Source of the DNA: Bacteroidota bacterium
GTDB taxonomy: Bacteria; Bacteroidota; Bacteroidia; B-17B0; Aurantibacillaceae
Direction of reading: 5' to 3'
Length of the DNA stretch: 64,000 nt
Assembly (NCBI GenBank): GCA_016702705.1
Contig: JADJDM010000025.1
Span: 39,210 to 103,209 of the forward strand
Of this stretch, positions 7,714 to 16,638 are shown in pieces. Position 1 is the first letter of the stretch. Each line of letters starts with the position of its first letter. Under the pieces are notes generated by a model. That model was not told the origin of the DNA and made no database searches. It was given only the letters and a program-made list of their open reading frames with translations. A program made the translations under genes and the position numbers.

Positions 7714-8901
7714 TTACTTAATTACCCCCAACTCTTTCCCAACTTTAGCAAAAGCAGCAATGGCTTTATCTAAATGTTCTTTGGTGTGTGCTGCAGATAA
7801 TTGTACGCGAATACGTGCTTTATCTTTTGGTACAACTGGGTAAAAGAAACCAATTACATAAATTCCTTCTTTTAATAATCTATCTGCAAAGGTTTGAGAT
7901 AATTTTGCATCGTACAACATCACAGGTACAATGGCAGAATCACCTTCTTTAATTTCTAAACCAACTGCTTTAATTCCTTCTTTAAAATAATTTATATTCC
8001 ACTCTAATCTATCACGTAACTCAGTTGTTTCGCTTAGCATATCAAACACTGCAATAGATGCTCCAACAATACTTGGTGCTAATGAATTAGAGAATAAATA
8101 TGGACGAGAACGTTGACGTAAAATTTCTATCACTTCTTTTTTACCTGTAGTAAAACCTCCCATTGCCCCGCCTAATGCCTTGCCCAGCGTTCCGGTAATA
8201 ATATCAACGCGGTTCATTACATTTTTTAATTCAACTGTTCCTCTTCCTGTTTTACCAATAAAGCCTGTAGCGTGGCTTTCATCAACCATTACCAAAGCAT
8301 TGTATTTATCAGCTAAGTCACAAATTTTATCTAAAGGTGCAACATAACCATCCATCGAGAAAACACCATCTGTAACAATAATGCGGTAACGTTGTGCTTG
8401 AGCCTTTTTTAATTGCTCCTCTAAATCAGCCATATCAGAGTTCTTGTAACGGTAACGTTGTGCTTTACACAAACGAACACCATCAATAATAGAAGCGTGA
8501 TTTAACTCATCAGAGATAATTGCATCTTCTTCGCCAAACAAAGGCTCGAACACACCACCGTTTGCATCAAAGGCTGCAGCGTAGAGGATGGTATCTTCTT
8601 GCCCTAAAAAGTTGGCAATTTTATGTTCTAATTCTTTATGAATATCTTGAGTTCCACAAATAAAACGTACTGATGACATTCCGTAACCACGCTTATCTAA
8701 AGCACTTTTAGCGCCTTCAATCACTTTTGGGTGAGAGGAAAGACCTAAATAATTATTAGCGCAAAAAATAATTACTTCTTCGCCGGTGCTAACTTTAACG
8801 CTTGCGCCTTGAGGAGTAGTAATAATGCGTTCTTTCTTAAAAATACCAGCTTCTTCAATAGCAGCTAGTTCTTTTTGTAAATGTTGTTGGAAATTACCGT
8901 A
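7714..8901 (-). CDS. kbl: glycine C-acetyltransferase (2-amino-3-ketobutyrate CoA ligase)
   Basis: A protein of 395 residues of the alpha-oxoamine synthase family of PLP enzymes. It has N-N-Y-L-G-L-S near residue 50, V-D-E-S-H-A-T-G-F near 210, and the PLP lysine in G-T-L-G-K-A-L-G-G near 240. It cleaves 2-amino-3-oxobutyrate with CoA to glycine and acetyl-CoA, the second step of threonine breakdown. No threonine dehydrogenase is adjacent. I start at the ATG at 8901: the longer frame begins with a TTG that is itself part of a TATATTTG -7 promoter element (8923-8930). This leaves a leader of under 20 bases. Confidence 0.9.
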   Translation of the reverse strand, partial: YGNFQQHLQKELAAIEEAGIFKKERIITTPQGASVKVSTGEEVIIFCANNYLGLSSHPKVIEGAKSALDKRGYGMSSVRFICGTQDIHKELEHKIANFLGQEDTILYAAAFDANGGVFEPLFGEEDAIISDELNHASIIDGVRLCKAQRYRYKNSDMADLEEQLKKAQAQRYRIIVTDGVFSMDGYVAPLDKICDLADKYNALVMVDESHATGFIGKTGRGTVELKNVMNRVDIITGTLGKALGGAMGGFTTGKKEVIEILRQRSRPYLFSNSLAPSIVGASIAVFDMLSETTELRDRLEWNINYFKEGIKAVGLEIKEGDSAIVPVMLYDAKLSQTFADRLLKEGIYVIGFFYPVVPKDKARIRVQLSAAHTKEHLDKAIAAFAKVGKELGVIK

Positions 8902-8975
8902 CATAAATATTGAATTTTGCGCCAAATATAGGCAAAGAAAAGCCCAAAAACAGCGAGAAATTGTGTTAATAATTA

Positions 8976-9007
8976 TTTTTGATACTTAAGAAAAAGTTGT
9001 ATATTTG
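8976..9007 (+). promoter_or_regulatory. promoter of tRNA-Leu
   Basis: TTTTTG at 8976-8981, an 18-base spacer, then TATATTTG at 9000-9007, a textbook Bacteroidota -33/-7 pair. The tRNA begins 23 bases after the -7 element. Confidence 0.85.
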
Positions 9008-9029
9008 CAGCCCTATTTAGGTATAGGAT

Positions 9030-9109
9030 GCGGATGTGTCGTAATTGGTAGCCGAGCCAGACTTAGGATCTGGTGCGCAAGCGTGGGGGTTCGAGTCCCT
9101 TCATCCGCA
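9030..9109 (+). tRNA. tRNA-Leu (anticodon TAG)
   Basis: The acceptor stem is GCGGATG paired with CATCCGC and the discriminator base is A. The anticodon stem is CCAGA/TCTGG with loop CTTAGGA, giving anticodon TAG, which reads CUA leucine codons. There is a long class II variable arm (GCGCAAGCG) and a T-loop TTCGAGT. The 3' CCA is not encoded (CAA follows). Confidence 0.95.
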
Positions 9110-9208
9110 CAAGTAAAGAGAATTAGTTAATTAGTAATTAGTAATTAGTTCTTTAGGAATAGAAAGGTTCCCAAATTAATGAGGGAATTCTATTCATACA
9201 AAACAAAC

Positions 9209-9235
9209 AAAAAGGCTAATTTTTTAGCCTTTTTT
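9209..9235 (+). terminator. terminator after tRNA-Leu / before tig
   Basis: An 11-bp stem (AAAAAGGCTAA with TTAGCCTTTTT) with a loop of Ts and a trailing T-run. It lies 100 bases after the tRNA and 23 bases before the tig start. It could end the tRNA transcript or act as an attenuator for tig. Confidence 0.8.
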
Positions 9236-9257
9236 AATTTTAATTAAATTAGAACAA

Positions 9258-10253
9258 ATGGATATTACAAAACAAGAAATCGACGAATTAAACGCAGTTG
9301 TAACTATTAAAGTTGGTCCTGCTGATTACCAAGATAAAGTTGAAGGTGCATTAAAAAAGGCACAACGCCAAGCTTCAATGCCTGGTTTCCGTCCAGGAAA
9401 AGTTCCTGCTGGAATGATTAAGAAAATGTATGGTAAAAATTTATTGGTTGATGAAATCAATAAATTATTAAATGATTCTATTTACAAATACATCAACGAA
9501 AATAAAATTGAAATCCTAGGAAACCCACTTCCTAAAACAGTTGAAAAAGAAATTAACTGGGATACACAAACAGATTTCGCTTTTGATTATGATTTAGGTA
9601 TTGCTCCTAAATTTGATGTTACTATTTCTGATAAAATGAGCTTTGATTATCCAGTTGTAAAAGTGGATGATGAATTAATCGAGAAATATTTAAAAGACGT
9701 TAGAAGAAACTACGGTAAACCTTCTAACCCAGAAGTATCTGAAGGAAATGATGTACTTTATATCGACATCAATGAATTAGAAGCAGATGGTTCAATTAAA
9801 GCTGGTGGAGTTTTCAAATCTACTAGCATTGGAATCGATCGTTTAAAGAATGATGCTGCTAAGAAAAAATTAACTGGTTTAAAGAAAGAAGATAAAGTTG
9901 TTATTGCATCTAATGTTCTTTACGAAAATGCAATTGATTTAGGAATTGGTTTAGGTATTGATAAAGAAGCTGCAGAGCAATTCAACGCTGACTTACAAGT
10001 AAATGTAAAAAACATTGCTCGTATGGAAGATGCTGAATTAGACCAAGAATTATTTGATAAATTATACGGTGCAGGTACTATCAATAGCTTAGATGAGTTT
10101 AAAGCTACACAAACTATCTTAACAAAGGAAAGCGAAGTTCAAAAGATTTACGAAAACCTTTATTTCACTAAGATGTTAGCTTTATTCAAAGAAAAATTCA
10201 AATTAACTAACAAAGAAGTTAGTTACAATGAGTTTTTCGGAATTAAAGACTAA
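9258..10253 (+). CDS. tig: trigger factor, short form lacking part of the C-terminal domain
   Basis: A ribosome-associated chaperone of 331 residues. The ribosome-binding signature G-F-R-P-G-K-V-P is at residues 44-51 and the N-terminal domain is complete. A degenerate PPIase-like region follows to about residue 245. Bacteroidota trigger factors usually have about 440-450 residues. Here the text runs from I-N-S-L-D-E-F-K-A (near 283) directly into S-E-V-Q-K-I-Y-E-N-L-Y, which matches the normal C-terminal end, so 110-120 residues of the substrate-binding arm domain are absent in frame. The rest of the frame is clean, so this may be real rather than an indel error. A terminator follows. Confidence 0.85.
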   Translation: MDITKQEIDELNAVVTIKVGPADYQDKVEGALKKAQRQASMPGFRPGKVPAGMIKKMYGKNLLVDEINKLLNDSIYKYINENKIEILGNPLPKTVEKEINWDTQTDFAFDYDLGIAPKFDVTISDKMSFDYPVVKVDDELIEKYLKDVRRNYGKPSNPEVSEGNDVLYIDINELEADGSIKAGGVFKSTSIGIDRLKNDAAKKKLTGLKKEDKVVIASNVLYENAIDLGIGLGIDKEAAEQFNADLQVNVKNIARMEDAELDQELFDKLYGAGTINSLDEFKATQTILTKESEVQKIYENLYFTKMLALFKEKFKLTNKEVSYNEFFGIKD

Positions 10254-10273
10254 TTGGAAATTGAATGATAAAG

Positions 10274-10304
10274 AAAAGAGACTCAGAATTGAGTCGCTTT
10301 TTTT
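10274..10304 (+). terminator. terminator of tig
   Basis: Stem GACTCA/TGAGTC with loop GAAT, extended by outer pairs across one mismatch, then a run of seven Ts. It starts 20 bases after the tig stop. Confidence 0.75.
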
Positions 10305-10365
10305 ATTGGTATAAAGTAATAAATAACTACAAATTAAAAATGTGCACTAAATACTTGAAGAAAAA

Positions 10366-10941
10366 CTACTTCTTCGCTTTATCAAAGCAAGCTCTACAAA
10401 GAGGTTCGTAGCTATCGGTTTCGCCCAATACTACTAAAGCGGTATCATTTGTTTTACGATGAGAGAACTGTGCTAAATTGCCGCATTGCATGCAAATAGC
10501 ATGTACTTTAGTAACGTATTCGGCCGTAGCAAGTAATGCAGGAATTGGTCCGAAAGGCTTGCCCGTGTAATCCATATCTAAACCAGCAACAATTACACGA
10601 ACTCCGTTATTAGCTAATTGATTACACACATTTACCAACTCATCATCAAAAAATTGCGCTTCATCAATACCAACAACTTCCACATCATTTGCCAATAAAA
10701 TAATGTTTGCACTTGAAGGAACTGGTGTGCTGTGAATGGATGTTTCGTTATGACTAACCACATCTTCCTCATGGTAACGAGTATCAATAGCGGGTTTAAA
10801 AATTTCGACTTTTTGCTTTGCAAATTGCGCACGACGCATTCTACGAATTAATTCCTCTGTTTTACCGGAAAACATACTACCGCAGATAACTTCTATCCAA
10901 CCTCTTCTTTGCGTATCTGTTTTAATGTTCTCTAAAAACAT
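10366..10941 (-). CDS. tdk: thymidine kinase, type II
   Basis: A protein of 191 residues with Walker A G-S-M-F-S-G-K-T (residues 21-28), D-E-A-Q-F-F-D as the Walker B and catalytic Glu region, and the lasso zinc site formed by C-x2-C (I-C-M-Q-C) and C-x2-C (L-C-R-A-C). The type II enzyme phosphorylates thymidine with ATP in the salvage pathway. Length is normal. It is a single gene, divergent from the 11043 gene. Confidence 0.95.
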   Translation of the reverse strand: MFLENIKTDTQRRGWIEVICGSMFSGKTEELIRRMRRAQFAKQKVEIFKPAIDTRYHEEDVVSHNETSIHSTPVPSSANIILLANDVEVVGIDEAQFFDDELVNVCNQLANNGVRVIVAGLDMDYTGKPFGPIPALLATAEYVTKVHAICMQCGNLAQFSHRKTNDTALVVLGETDSYEPLCRACFDKAKK

Positions 10942-11042
10942 GTTGTTAATTGTTTATAAAACTGGAATTGTTTCCCTTTATGGTTCGTAAAAATAAACGT
11001 AATTTTAAACATAATAAAATATAAGTTCAATTATTCCCAATT

Positions 11043-11714
11043 ATGAATGAAAAAATAGCAAATGCCCGCTTAAAAGAGAATATTGAGACGGTAAAACAAC
11101 TGCTTAGTGATTTTTCTCAAAAGTCGAATAATTCGGCAATTGACACCGAGCATTTGCTTGTTGCTATTGAGAAATTATATCGCGCATTATCGGTAAACAA
11201 TTTTTTATTAGAAAACAAAGAGGTGTCTAGCGACTTAAATGTGCATTTAAAAATAATGGATGTTGTTGCAAAACAAGAAGAAGCGAAAATTGAGGTTGTC
11301 CCTACTCCAAAAAATGATACAATAATTGAAGAACCAGTTATTGTAAAAATTGAACCGATAGTTGAAGTAAAACCTGAACCCGTTTCAGTAAAAATTGAAC
11401 CAATCGTTGAAACTAAAGCAGAACCAATTATTGAGAAAGAACCAACCTTAGAAGAAATTACTGCGCAAGCAATTACAAACGCAAAGCTTGCAAAACGATT
11501 GGAAATTGGAATTAACGATAAGTTTAGAATGATTAATGAATTGTTTGCTCAAAACAATGTTGAATATACTACTGCAATTGAACAATTAAATGTTTGCATG
11601 AGTTTAGAAGAATCTGAAGACTATTTAAATAACCTAAAAGCCTTATATAGTTGGAAAAGCGATGCTCCTATTGTAAAAACAATTTATGCGCTTAATCAAA
11701 AACGATTTGCATAA
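11043..11714 (+). CDS. conserved hypothetical protein with Pro/Glu-rich linker
   Basis: A protein of 223 residues in three parts: an N-terminal helical segment (1-80); a low-complexity linker with repeated I-E-P-I-V-E and K-P-E-P units (95-145); and a C-terminal domain (GINDKFRMINELFAQNNVEY to the end). The C-terminal domain resembles a short conserved module found at the ends of many Bacteroidota proteins of unknown role. There is no signal peptide. Its stop overlaps the start of the M28 peptidase by one base (TAATG), implying translational coupling. Confidence 0.65.
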   Translation: MNEKIANARLKENIETVKQLLSDFSQKSNNSAIDTEHLLVAIEKLYRALSVNNFLLENKEVSSDLNVHLKIMDVVAKQEEAKIEVVPTPKNDTIIEEPVIVKIEPIVEVKPEPVSVKIEPIVETKAEPIIEKEPTLEEITAQAITNAKLAKRLEIGINDKFRMINELFAQNNVEYTTAIEQLNVCMSLEESEDYLNNLKALYSWKSDAPIVKTIYALNQKRFA

Positions 11715-12883
11715 TGAAAATTATTTTTTCATCTCTACTCCTATTTACTTTTCTTTTTAGTAATGCACAAAAAGATACTGCTGCTGCACGTATTGTAATT
11801 AATAAACTTACATCAAAAGAATTTGCTGGCCGAGGTTATGTGAACAAAGGCATTGAAACTGCGGCTACGTATTTAAATAATGTTTATAAAGACCATTCGA
11901 TTAAACCTTTCAAAAAGAAACATTCCTTCTCTCAATATTTTACAAGTCCAATAAATACTTTCCCGGGTAAGATGAGTGTGATTGCTGATGGACGAGAACT
12001 AACGCCTGGTGTACACTACATTGTTAGTCCAGAAAGCAAAGGAATAATGGGTGGTTTTATGTTATTTGAAGGAGACAGCGTAACATACAAAGCAACTGAC
12101 TTAAGAAGAGAAGTTCCACTTACAGTTAAGAAAGTAAAAAAATTAACTTGGAGTGTTGCTCGAGATGTTGCTGATTATACTTTGATTGAAGTATTAAAAG
12201 ATTCTTTCCCGAAAGGAATAAAAAACATTGATGTAATTATTGAAAACAAATTAGAGCCTGTATACAAAATGCAAAATATTTGCGGATACATTAAAGGCAA
12301 AACAAAACCCGATTCATTTATTGTTTTCACAGCGCATTACGACCATTTAGGAATGATGGGCAACAAAACCTATTTTCCTGGGGCAAATGATAATGCAAGC
12401 GGTGTTTCTATGCTATTGAGTTTAATGGATTATTATTCAGCTAATAAACCAAATTACTCTGTTGCATTTATTTGTTTTGCGGGAGAAGAAGCGGGATTGT
12501 TGGGCTCTAAATTTTATACTGAGAATCCAATGTTTCCTTTAAACAAAATTAAGTTCTTAATTAACATGGATTTATTAGGAACAGGTGATGAAGGAATAAC
12601 CGTTGTAAATGCAACCGAATTTAAACCCGAGTTCGAACTACTAAAATCCATCAACGAAAAAAACAATTACCTTAAATTGATTAAGCCTCGTGGTAAAGCT
12701 GCAAACAGCGACCACTATTGGTTTACCGAAAAAGGTGTTCCTGCATTCTTCATTTACACCATGGGCGGAATTACCGCGTACCACGATGTGTTTGATGTAA
12801 GTAAAACTTTACCTTTAACAGAGTTTAGCGATGTAAGGAAATTGTTGATTGAGTTTGTGAGGATTAAGAGTGGCAGCAAATAA
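11714..12883 (+). CDS. secreted M28 family metallopeptidase
   Basis: A protein of 389 residues with a signal peptide (MKIIFSSLLLFTFLFSNAQ). The M28 two-zinc site is complete: T-A-H-Y-D-H-L-G, G-A-N-D-N-A-S-G, F-A-G-E-E-A-G-L-L-G, N-M-D-L-L-G and S-D-H-Y-W-F. It is probably a periplasmic aminopeptidase-like hydrolase. Start and stop overlap with the upstream gene indicates a two-gene operon. Confidence 0.9.
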   Translation: MKIIFSSLLLFTFLFSNAQKDTAAARIVINKLTSKEFAGRGYVNKGIETAATYLNNVYKDHSIKPFKKKHSFSQYFTSPINTFPGKMSVIADGRELTPGVHYIVSPESKGIMGGFMLFEGDSVTYKATDLRREVPLTVKKVKKLTWSVARDVADYTLIEVLKDSFPKGIKNIDVIIENKLEPVYKMQNICGYIKGKTKPDSFIVFTAHYDHLGMMGNKTYFPGANDNASGVSMLLSLMDYYSANKPNYSVAFICFAGEEAGLLGSKFYTENPMFPLNKIKFLINMDLLGTGDEGITVVNATEFKPEFELLKSINEKNNYLKLIKPRGKAANSDHYWFTEKGVPAFFIYTMGGITAYHDVFDVSKTLPLTEFSDVRKLLIEFVRIKSGSK

Positions 12884-12916
12884 ATCCTTCACTATTCAAT
12901 CTTCCTTCTTCAATAA

Positions 12917-14587
12917 TTACTTCACATAATCCTTAAAGACCTTATTTAATTTCTTCAGTAAGAAAAACATAATAATGGTTGCAAGCAACAACAGGCCTAT
13001 ATTTACCATAAAGTATAAGGCCTTGTTATCGTAATTATCCCAAAAGGTTGCGAGGATACCACTCAGTTTATTTCCCATTGAGGTTGATAAAAACCATCCT
13101 CCCATCATTAATGCTGTTAATCTTCCAGGAGATAATTTAGAAACTAATGATAATCCCATTGGACTTAAAAACAATTCACCAATAGTTACAACACCATAAG
13201 TTCCAATTAACCACCAAGCACTTGCCTTTTCTTGTCCGCCACCACACATATAAACTGCGGCAATCATAACTAAAGGCGAAAGCGAACTTATAAATAAACC
13301 CCAAGCTATTTTAGATGGTGTACTTGGCTCCTTACCTCTTCTTCTTAAAAGCGCAAAGAATCCTACAACAATAGGAGTTAATAAAATTACCCAACCCGGA
13401 TTGATGGATTGAGAAATTTCCGTAGGCACTAAATAAACTGATTCATTTTTCTTAGGAAATTTTTCAGAAGAAACATTTTTAAAGTACATTGGGTAATCAA
13501 CTCCTTTTAATGTATCCTTCACCATTTTTCCAGTAGCAGAATCTTTTTTTGTTTTAATGATTAACCTGAATTGCTCATCAGTAATAGGACGCAGCTTCTC
13601 AGTTGCTTTCATTGTATCAACAATACTTAGCTTAGTTGCTAAAGGAAGAACCGCTGCCGGCATTTCTCTATCCGTATATAACTTCATCCATTTATTAAGC
13701 GCAGTTCCGTTTTGTTTAAATACTGCCCAAAACCTAATACCCACAATAAATATCGCATACATGGCACCTAAAGGTTTCTTCTCTGTTGCATCTGCCTTTT
13801 TGTATAAAGAGTAGTAAAAAATAATTACAGGCAAACAAGCAAAGATAAATGCATCAGTTGCATCATCACCCAACATATTTCCAGGAATAAACCAACCAAT
13901 AACCGCTGCAATTAAACTAGGCACCATGGTGTAACCAACAATTTTACCAAGAGATTGATCGCCTTCTTTTAATGGTTTTCTTACATCAGCATGTTTGTAA
14001 TGCTTGGTTCCGACTAGAAAAATAATTACTCCCAAAAACATTCCAACACCTGCCGATACAAATGCCCCGCCCCAACCAAACTGGTTACGCATAGCAGCAG
14101 CAATGAAAGTACAAATGAACGCACCTACATTTATTCCCATGTAGAAAATATTGTAACCAGAGTCTTTATTGGCTTTATACTTTTCATCATCGTATAAATT
14201 ACCTAATAAAGTAGAGATGTTTGGTTTAAAAAATCCATTACCAATAATAACCAAACCACAAGCAATATAAAACACCGTTAAGCTATGAACAGCCATTAAA
14301 CAATAGCCTACACCCATCAATAAACCACCAAGTACAATTGAAAAACGATATCCCCATTTTCTATCTGCCAACAAACCACCTATAAAAGGAGTAAGAAATA
14401 CTAAGGCAATAAAAGTTCCGTATAAGCTAGATGAACTTTTCATGTTCATTCCCCAACCACCTTTTTCTGTATCTGCCTCTAAGTACAAAGTAAAAATGGC
14501 TATCATCAAATAATAACCAAATCGTTCCCACATCTCTGCAAAGAATAGGAAATATAAACCTTTTGGGTGTTTTGCAATTTTACTCAT
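12917..14587 (-). CDS. POT/PTR family peptide:proton symporter
   Basis: A membrane protein of 556 residues. The first helix carries the POT proton-coupling signature E-M-W-E-R-F-G-Y-Y, followed by G-G-L-L-A-D-R-K-W-G-Y-R in the first loop and F-Y-M-G-I-N-V-G-A further on. About 12-14 helices are predicted, with a long hydrophilic insert between residues 285 and 400, typical of Bacteroidota members. It imports di- and tripeptides across the inner membrane. It lies downstream of hemE by 16 bases and may be read through from it. Confidence 0.9.
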   Translation of the reverse strand: MSKIAKHPKGLYFLFFAEMWERFGYYLMIAIFTLYLEADTEKGGWGMNMKSSSSLYGTFIALVFLTPFIGGLLADRKWGYRFSIVLGGLLMGVGYCLMAVHSLTVFYIACGLVIIGNGFFKPNISTLLGNLYDDEKYKANKDSGYNIFYMGINVGAFICTFIAAAMRNQFGWGGAFVSAGVGMFLGVIIFLVGTKHYKHADVRKPLKEGDQSLGKIVGYTMVPSLIAAVIGWFIPGNMLGDDATDAFIFACLPVIIFYYSLYKKADATEKKPLGAMYAIFIVGIRFWAVFKQNGTALNKWMKLYTDREMPAAVLPLATKLSIVDTMKATEKLRPITDEQFRLIIKTKKDSATGKMVKDTLKGVDYPMYFKNVSSEKFPKKNESVYLVPTEISQSINPGWVILLTPIVVGFFALLRRRGKEPSTPSKIAWGLFISSLSPLVMIAAVYMCGGGQEKASAWWLIGTYGVVTIGELFLSPMGLSLVSKLSPGRLTALMMGGWFLSTSMGNKLSGILATFWDNYDNKALYFMVNIGLLLLATIIMFFLLKKLNKVFKDYVK

Positions 14588-14603
14588 GTGGGAATTTTAA
14601 CTA

Positions 14604-15632
14604 TTAGAATTTGTGGTTCTTAATACAATCAACAAAGTACTTTACTTTATTAAAATCGGTATCAGGATATAAACCATGCCCGAGGTTTGCGATGTATCTA
14701 TCTTTACCAAAAGCTTTTAGCATTTTTGATGCTTCTGCTTCTATTGTTTTTTCGTCCGAATATAACATGCATGGGTCAGCATTACCTTGAAGCGTTTTTG
14801 TATTGCCCACAATTTTACGTGCATTGGCAGCGTTCATTGTCCAATCTAAACCAATGGTATTGCATTTTATTTTTGCTATTTCTTCAATAGCGAAGTGTGC
14901 ATCTTTTGCAAATACAGTAACAGGAACACGGTAATTAATTCCTTCACAAATCATTGAAATGTATCTCAACGAAAATTCATTGTATTGCTCTGGCCCAAGC
15001 ACTCCTGCCCACGAATCAAATATTTGAACCATATCAGCACCGGCATCAATTTGAGCATTTAAATAATTAATTGATGATAAAGCAATCTTTTCTAACAACA
15101 AATGTGAAAGAACAGGTTGAGTGTATAAAAATTTCTTTGCCTCGCTGAATGTTTTGCTTCCTTTTCCTTCAATCATGTATGCAAACAAAGTCCAAGGGGC
15201 GCCACAAAAACCAATAAGTGGGACACGATTATCCAATTTTTTTTTAGTTAGCTCAATTGCCTTAATAACATAGTTTAATTCTTCTCCGCTGCTTACGTGC
15301 AATGCTTCTACGTCAGCTCTATTTTTAACCGTTTTTTCAAAAACAGGACCTTTGCTTTCAATCATTTGATAAGGTAATCCCATTGCTTCAGGAATAACCA
15401 AAATATCTGAAAATATAATTGCAGCATCTACACCTAAAATATCAACTGGCTGAATGGTAACTTCAGCAGCCATTTCGGGGTTCTTTACAAACTCAATAAA
15501 ATTTTTAGATTTAGCTCTAACTGCTCTATACTCAGGTAATATTCTGCCTGCTTGACGCATTAACCAAACCGGAACACGTTCTACCTGCTCACCTTTAGCA
15601 GCTCTTAATATCAAATCGTTCTTTATACTCAT
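14604..15632 (-). CDS. hemE: uroporphyrinogen decarboxylase
   Basis: A protein of 342 residues containing PVWLMRQAGRILPEYR, the substrate-binding signature of UroD, and later GFCGAPWTLF and N-L-G-H-G-L-Y-P. It decarboxylates uroporphyrinogen III to coproporphyrinogen III in haem synthesis. I start at ATG 15632; a TTG three codons upstream is part of a TATCTTTG -7 element, so it cannot be the start. No other hem genes are adjacent. Confidence 0.95.
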   Translation of the reverse strand: MSIKNDLILRAAKGEQVERVPVWLMRQAGRILPEYRAVRAKSKNFIEFVKNPEMAAEVTIQPVDILGVDAAIIFSDILVIPEAMGLPYQMIESKGPVFEKTVKNRADVEALHVSSGEELNYVIKAIELTKKKLDNRVPLIGFCGAPWTLFAYMIEGKGSKTFSEAKKFLYTQPVLSHLLLEKIALSSINYLNAQIDAGADMVQIFDSWAGVLGPEQYNEFSLRYISMICEGINYRVPVTVFAKDAHFAIEEIAKIKCNTIGLDWTMNAANARKIVGNTKTLQGNADPCMLYSDEKTIEAEASKMLKAFGKDRYIANLGHGLYPDTDFNKVKYFVDCIKNHKF

Positions 15633-15638
15633 AGAGTC

Positions 15639-15646
15639 CAAAGATA
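15639..15646 (-). promoter_or_regulatory. -7 element of hemE, nearly leaderless
   Basis: The minus strand reads TATCTTTG, matching TAnnTTTG, and ends six bases before the hemE ATG. With the usual distance to the start site, the 5' leader would be zero to a few bases. Confidence 0.55.
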
Positions 15647-15722
15647 CTAAGAAAAGATTAAGATAGAAACCGTAATTTTTGAAGAAAAACGGGGCAATTT
15701 TGAAGGGATTTTAATTGCTTTT

Positions 15723-16577
15723 TTACTGCTCTTTCGCCATTGGGTTATTAATGTTTTTATAACCTGTTAAATCCATTTTTACTGCCCCGATTAATATTTT
15801 TGCTTGTCCACGAACAGGAATATGGTTTTTATCATCCGAAATCCAAATGGTTAAATCTTCTTCCTTTTTAAACACACGTCCTTTTTGTACGATTGGTCTA
15901 AACTTTAAACATCTGATTTTACCAACTTCGCTGTTAATCGTTTCTTTCCCAACATACTTAATTTTTAGTGGCCAGTTTTCTTTATCAATAAAGCAATTTA
16001 AAGCAAACACATCGCCTTCTTTTGCTTTTGAAAAATCCAAATTACGAGCAGAGTAAAATGCTGAAATCATATCTTGCGTACCAGCAGTTATTGGATAGGT
16101 TTCGCCACCACCAACGTCTACTTTATTCGAAAAATGATTGAAGTTATAGTTTTGATGAATTTTATACCCACCTTCATCGCAATTACGGTTAAATATCCAT
16201 GGAACTAAAGAATTTTTGTCGATATAGGTTTCATACCTATCACGTACTTTAAAGAAAAAATCGAAGGTTCCTTTTGAAACACCATTACCAACAATATGAT
16301 AGCACTCGCGCGGACCAATTTTTTCGGTATTTGGTTTTACTTCCAAAGTTGCAACTGCCGCTTCCATCATTCCGTAATGCAAACGATAGGTTAATATTTC
16401 ACCTTCTTTAAAAGCTTCGTTTGCTTTAACAGGTAAATCAATTGTTACCTTTTGCGCTTGTATATTTTGAACAGTTGAATAATTAGAATTTTTGTTTCCA
16501 GCAGAAATTAATGAAACAGCTAAAACCGCACTAGCCAATATGGTAGGAATAGTGATTATTTTATTTGTTGTTTTCAT
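15723..16577 (-). CDS. DUF3108 domain protein, exported
   Basis: A protein of 284 residues with a signal-like N-terminus (residues 1-27). A beta-rich DUF3108 body follows (EGEILTYRLHYGMMEAAVAT near 57-76, V-R-D-R-Y-E-T-Y-I-D, D-L-T-I-W-I-S-D-D-K-N, V-D-L-like end). These periplasmic proteins resemble lipid-carrying beta-barrel halves and often sit near envelope genes; the role is unproven. It is followed by the acyltransferase gene on the opposite side of a 61-base gap in the same direction. Confidence 0.8.
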   Translation of the reverse strand: MKTTNKIITIPTILASAVLAVSLISAGNKNSNYSTVQNIQAQKVTIDLPVKANEAFKEGEILTYRLHYGMMEAAVATLEVKPNTEKIGPRECYHIVGNGVSKGTFDFFFKVRDRYETYIDKNSLVPWIFNRNCDEGGYKIHQNYNFNHFSNKVDVGGGETYPITAGTQDMISAFYSARNLDFSKAKEGDVFALNCFIDKENWPLKIKYVGKETINSEVGKIRCLKFRPIVQKGRVFKKEEDLTIWISDDKNHIPVRGQAKILIGAVKMDLTGYKNINNPMAKEQ

Positions 16578-16638
16578 TTTCGTGTTTTTTTTACTTAGTA
16601 AGTCAAACTACATGCCAAACGCTGAAATAAACCTTTTA

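Noticed and set aside
8901..8925. TTG start for kbl giving eight more residues
   Set aside because: The TTG is inside a TATATTTG promoter element, so it would not be transcribed.
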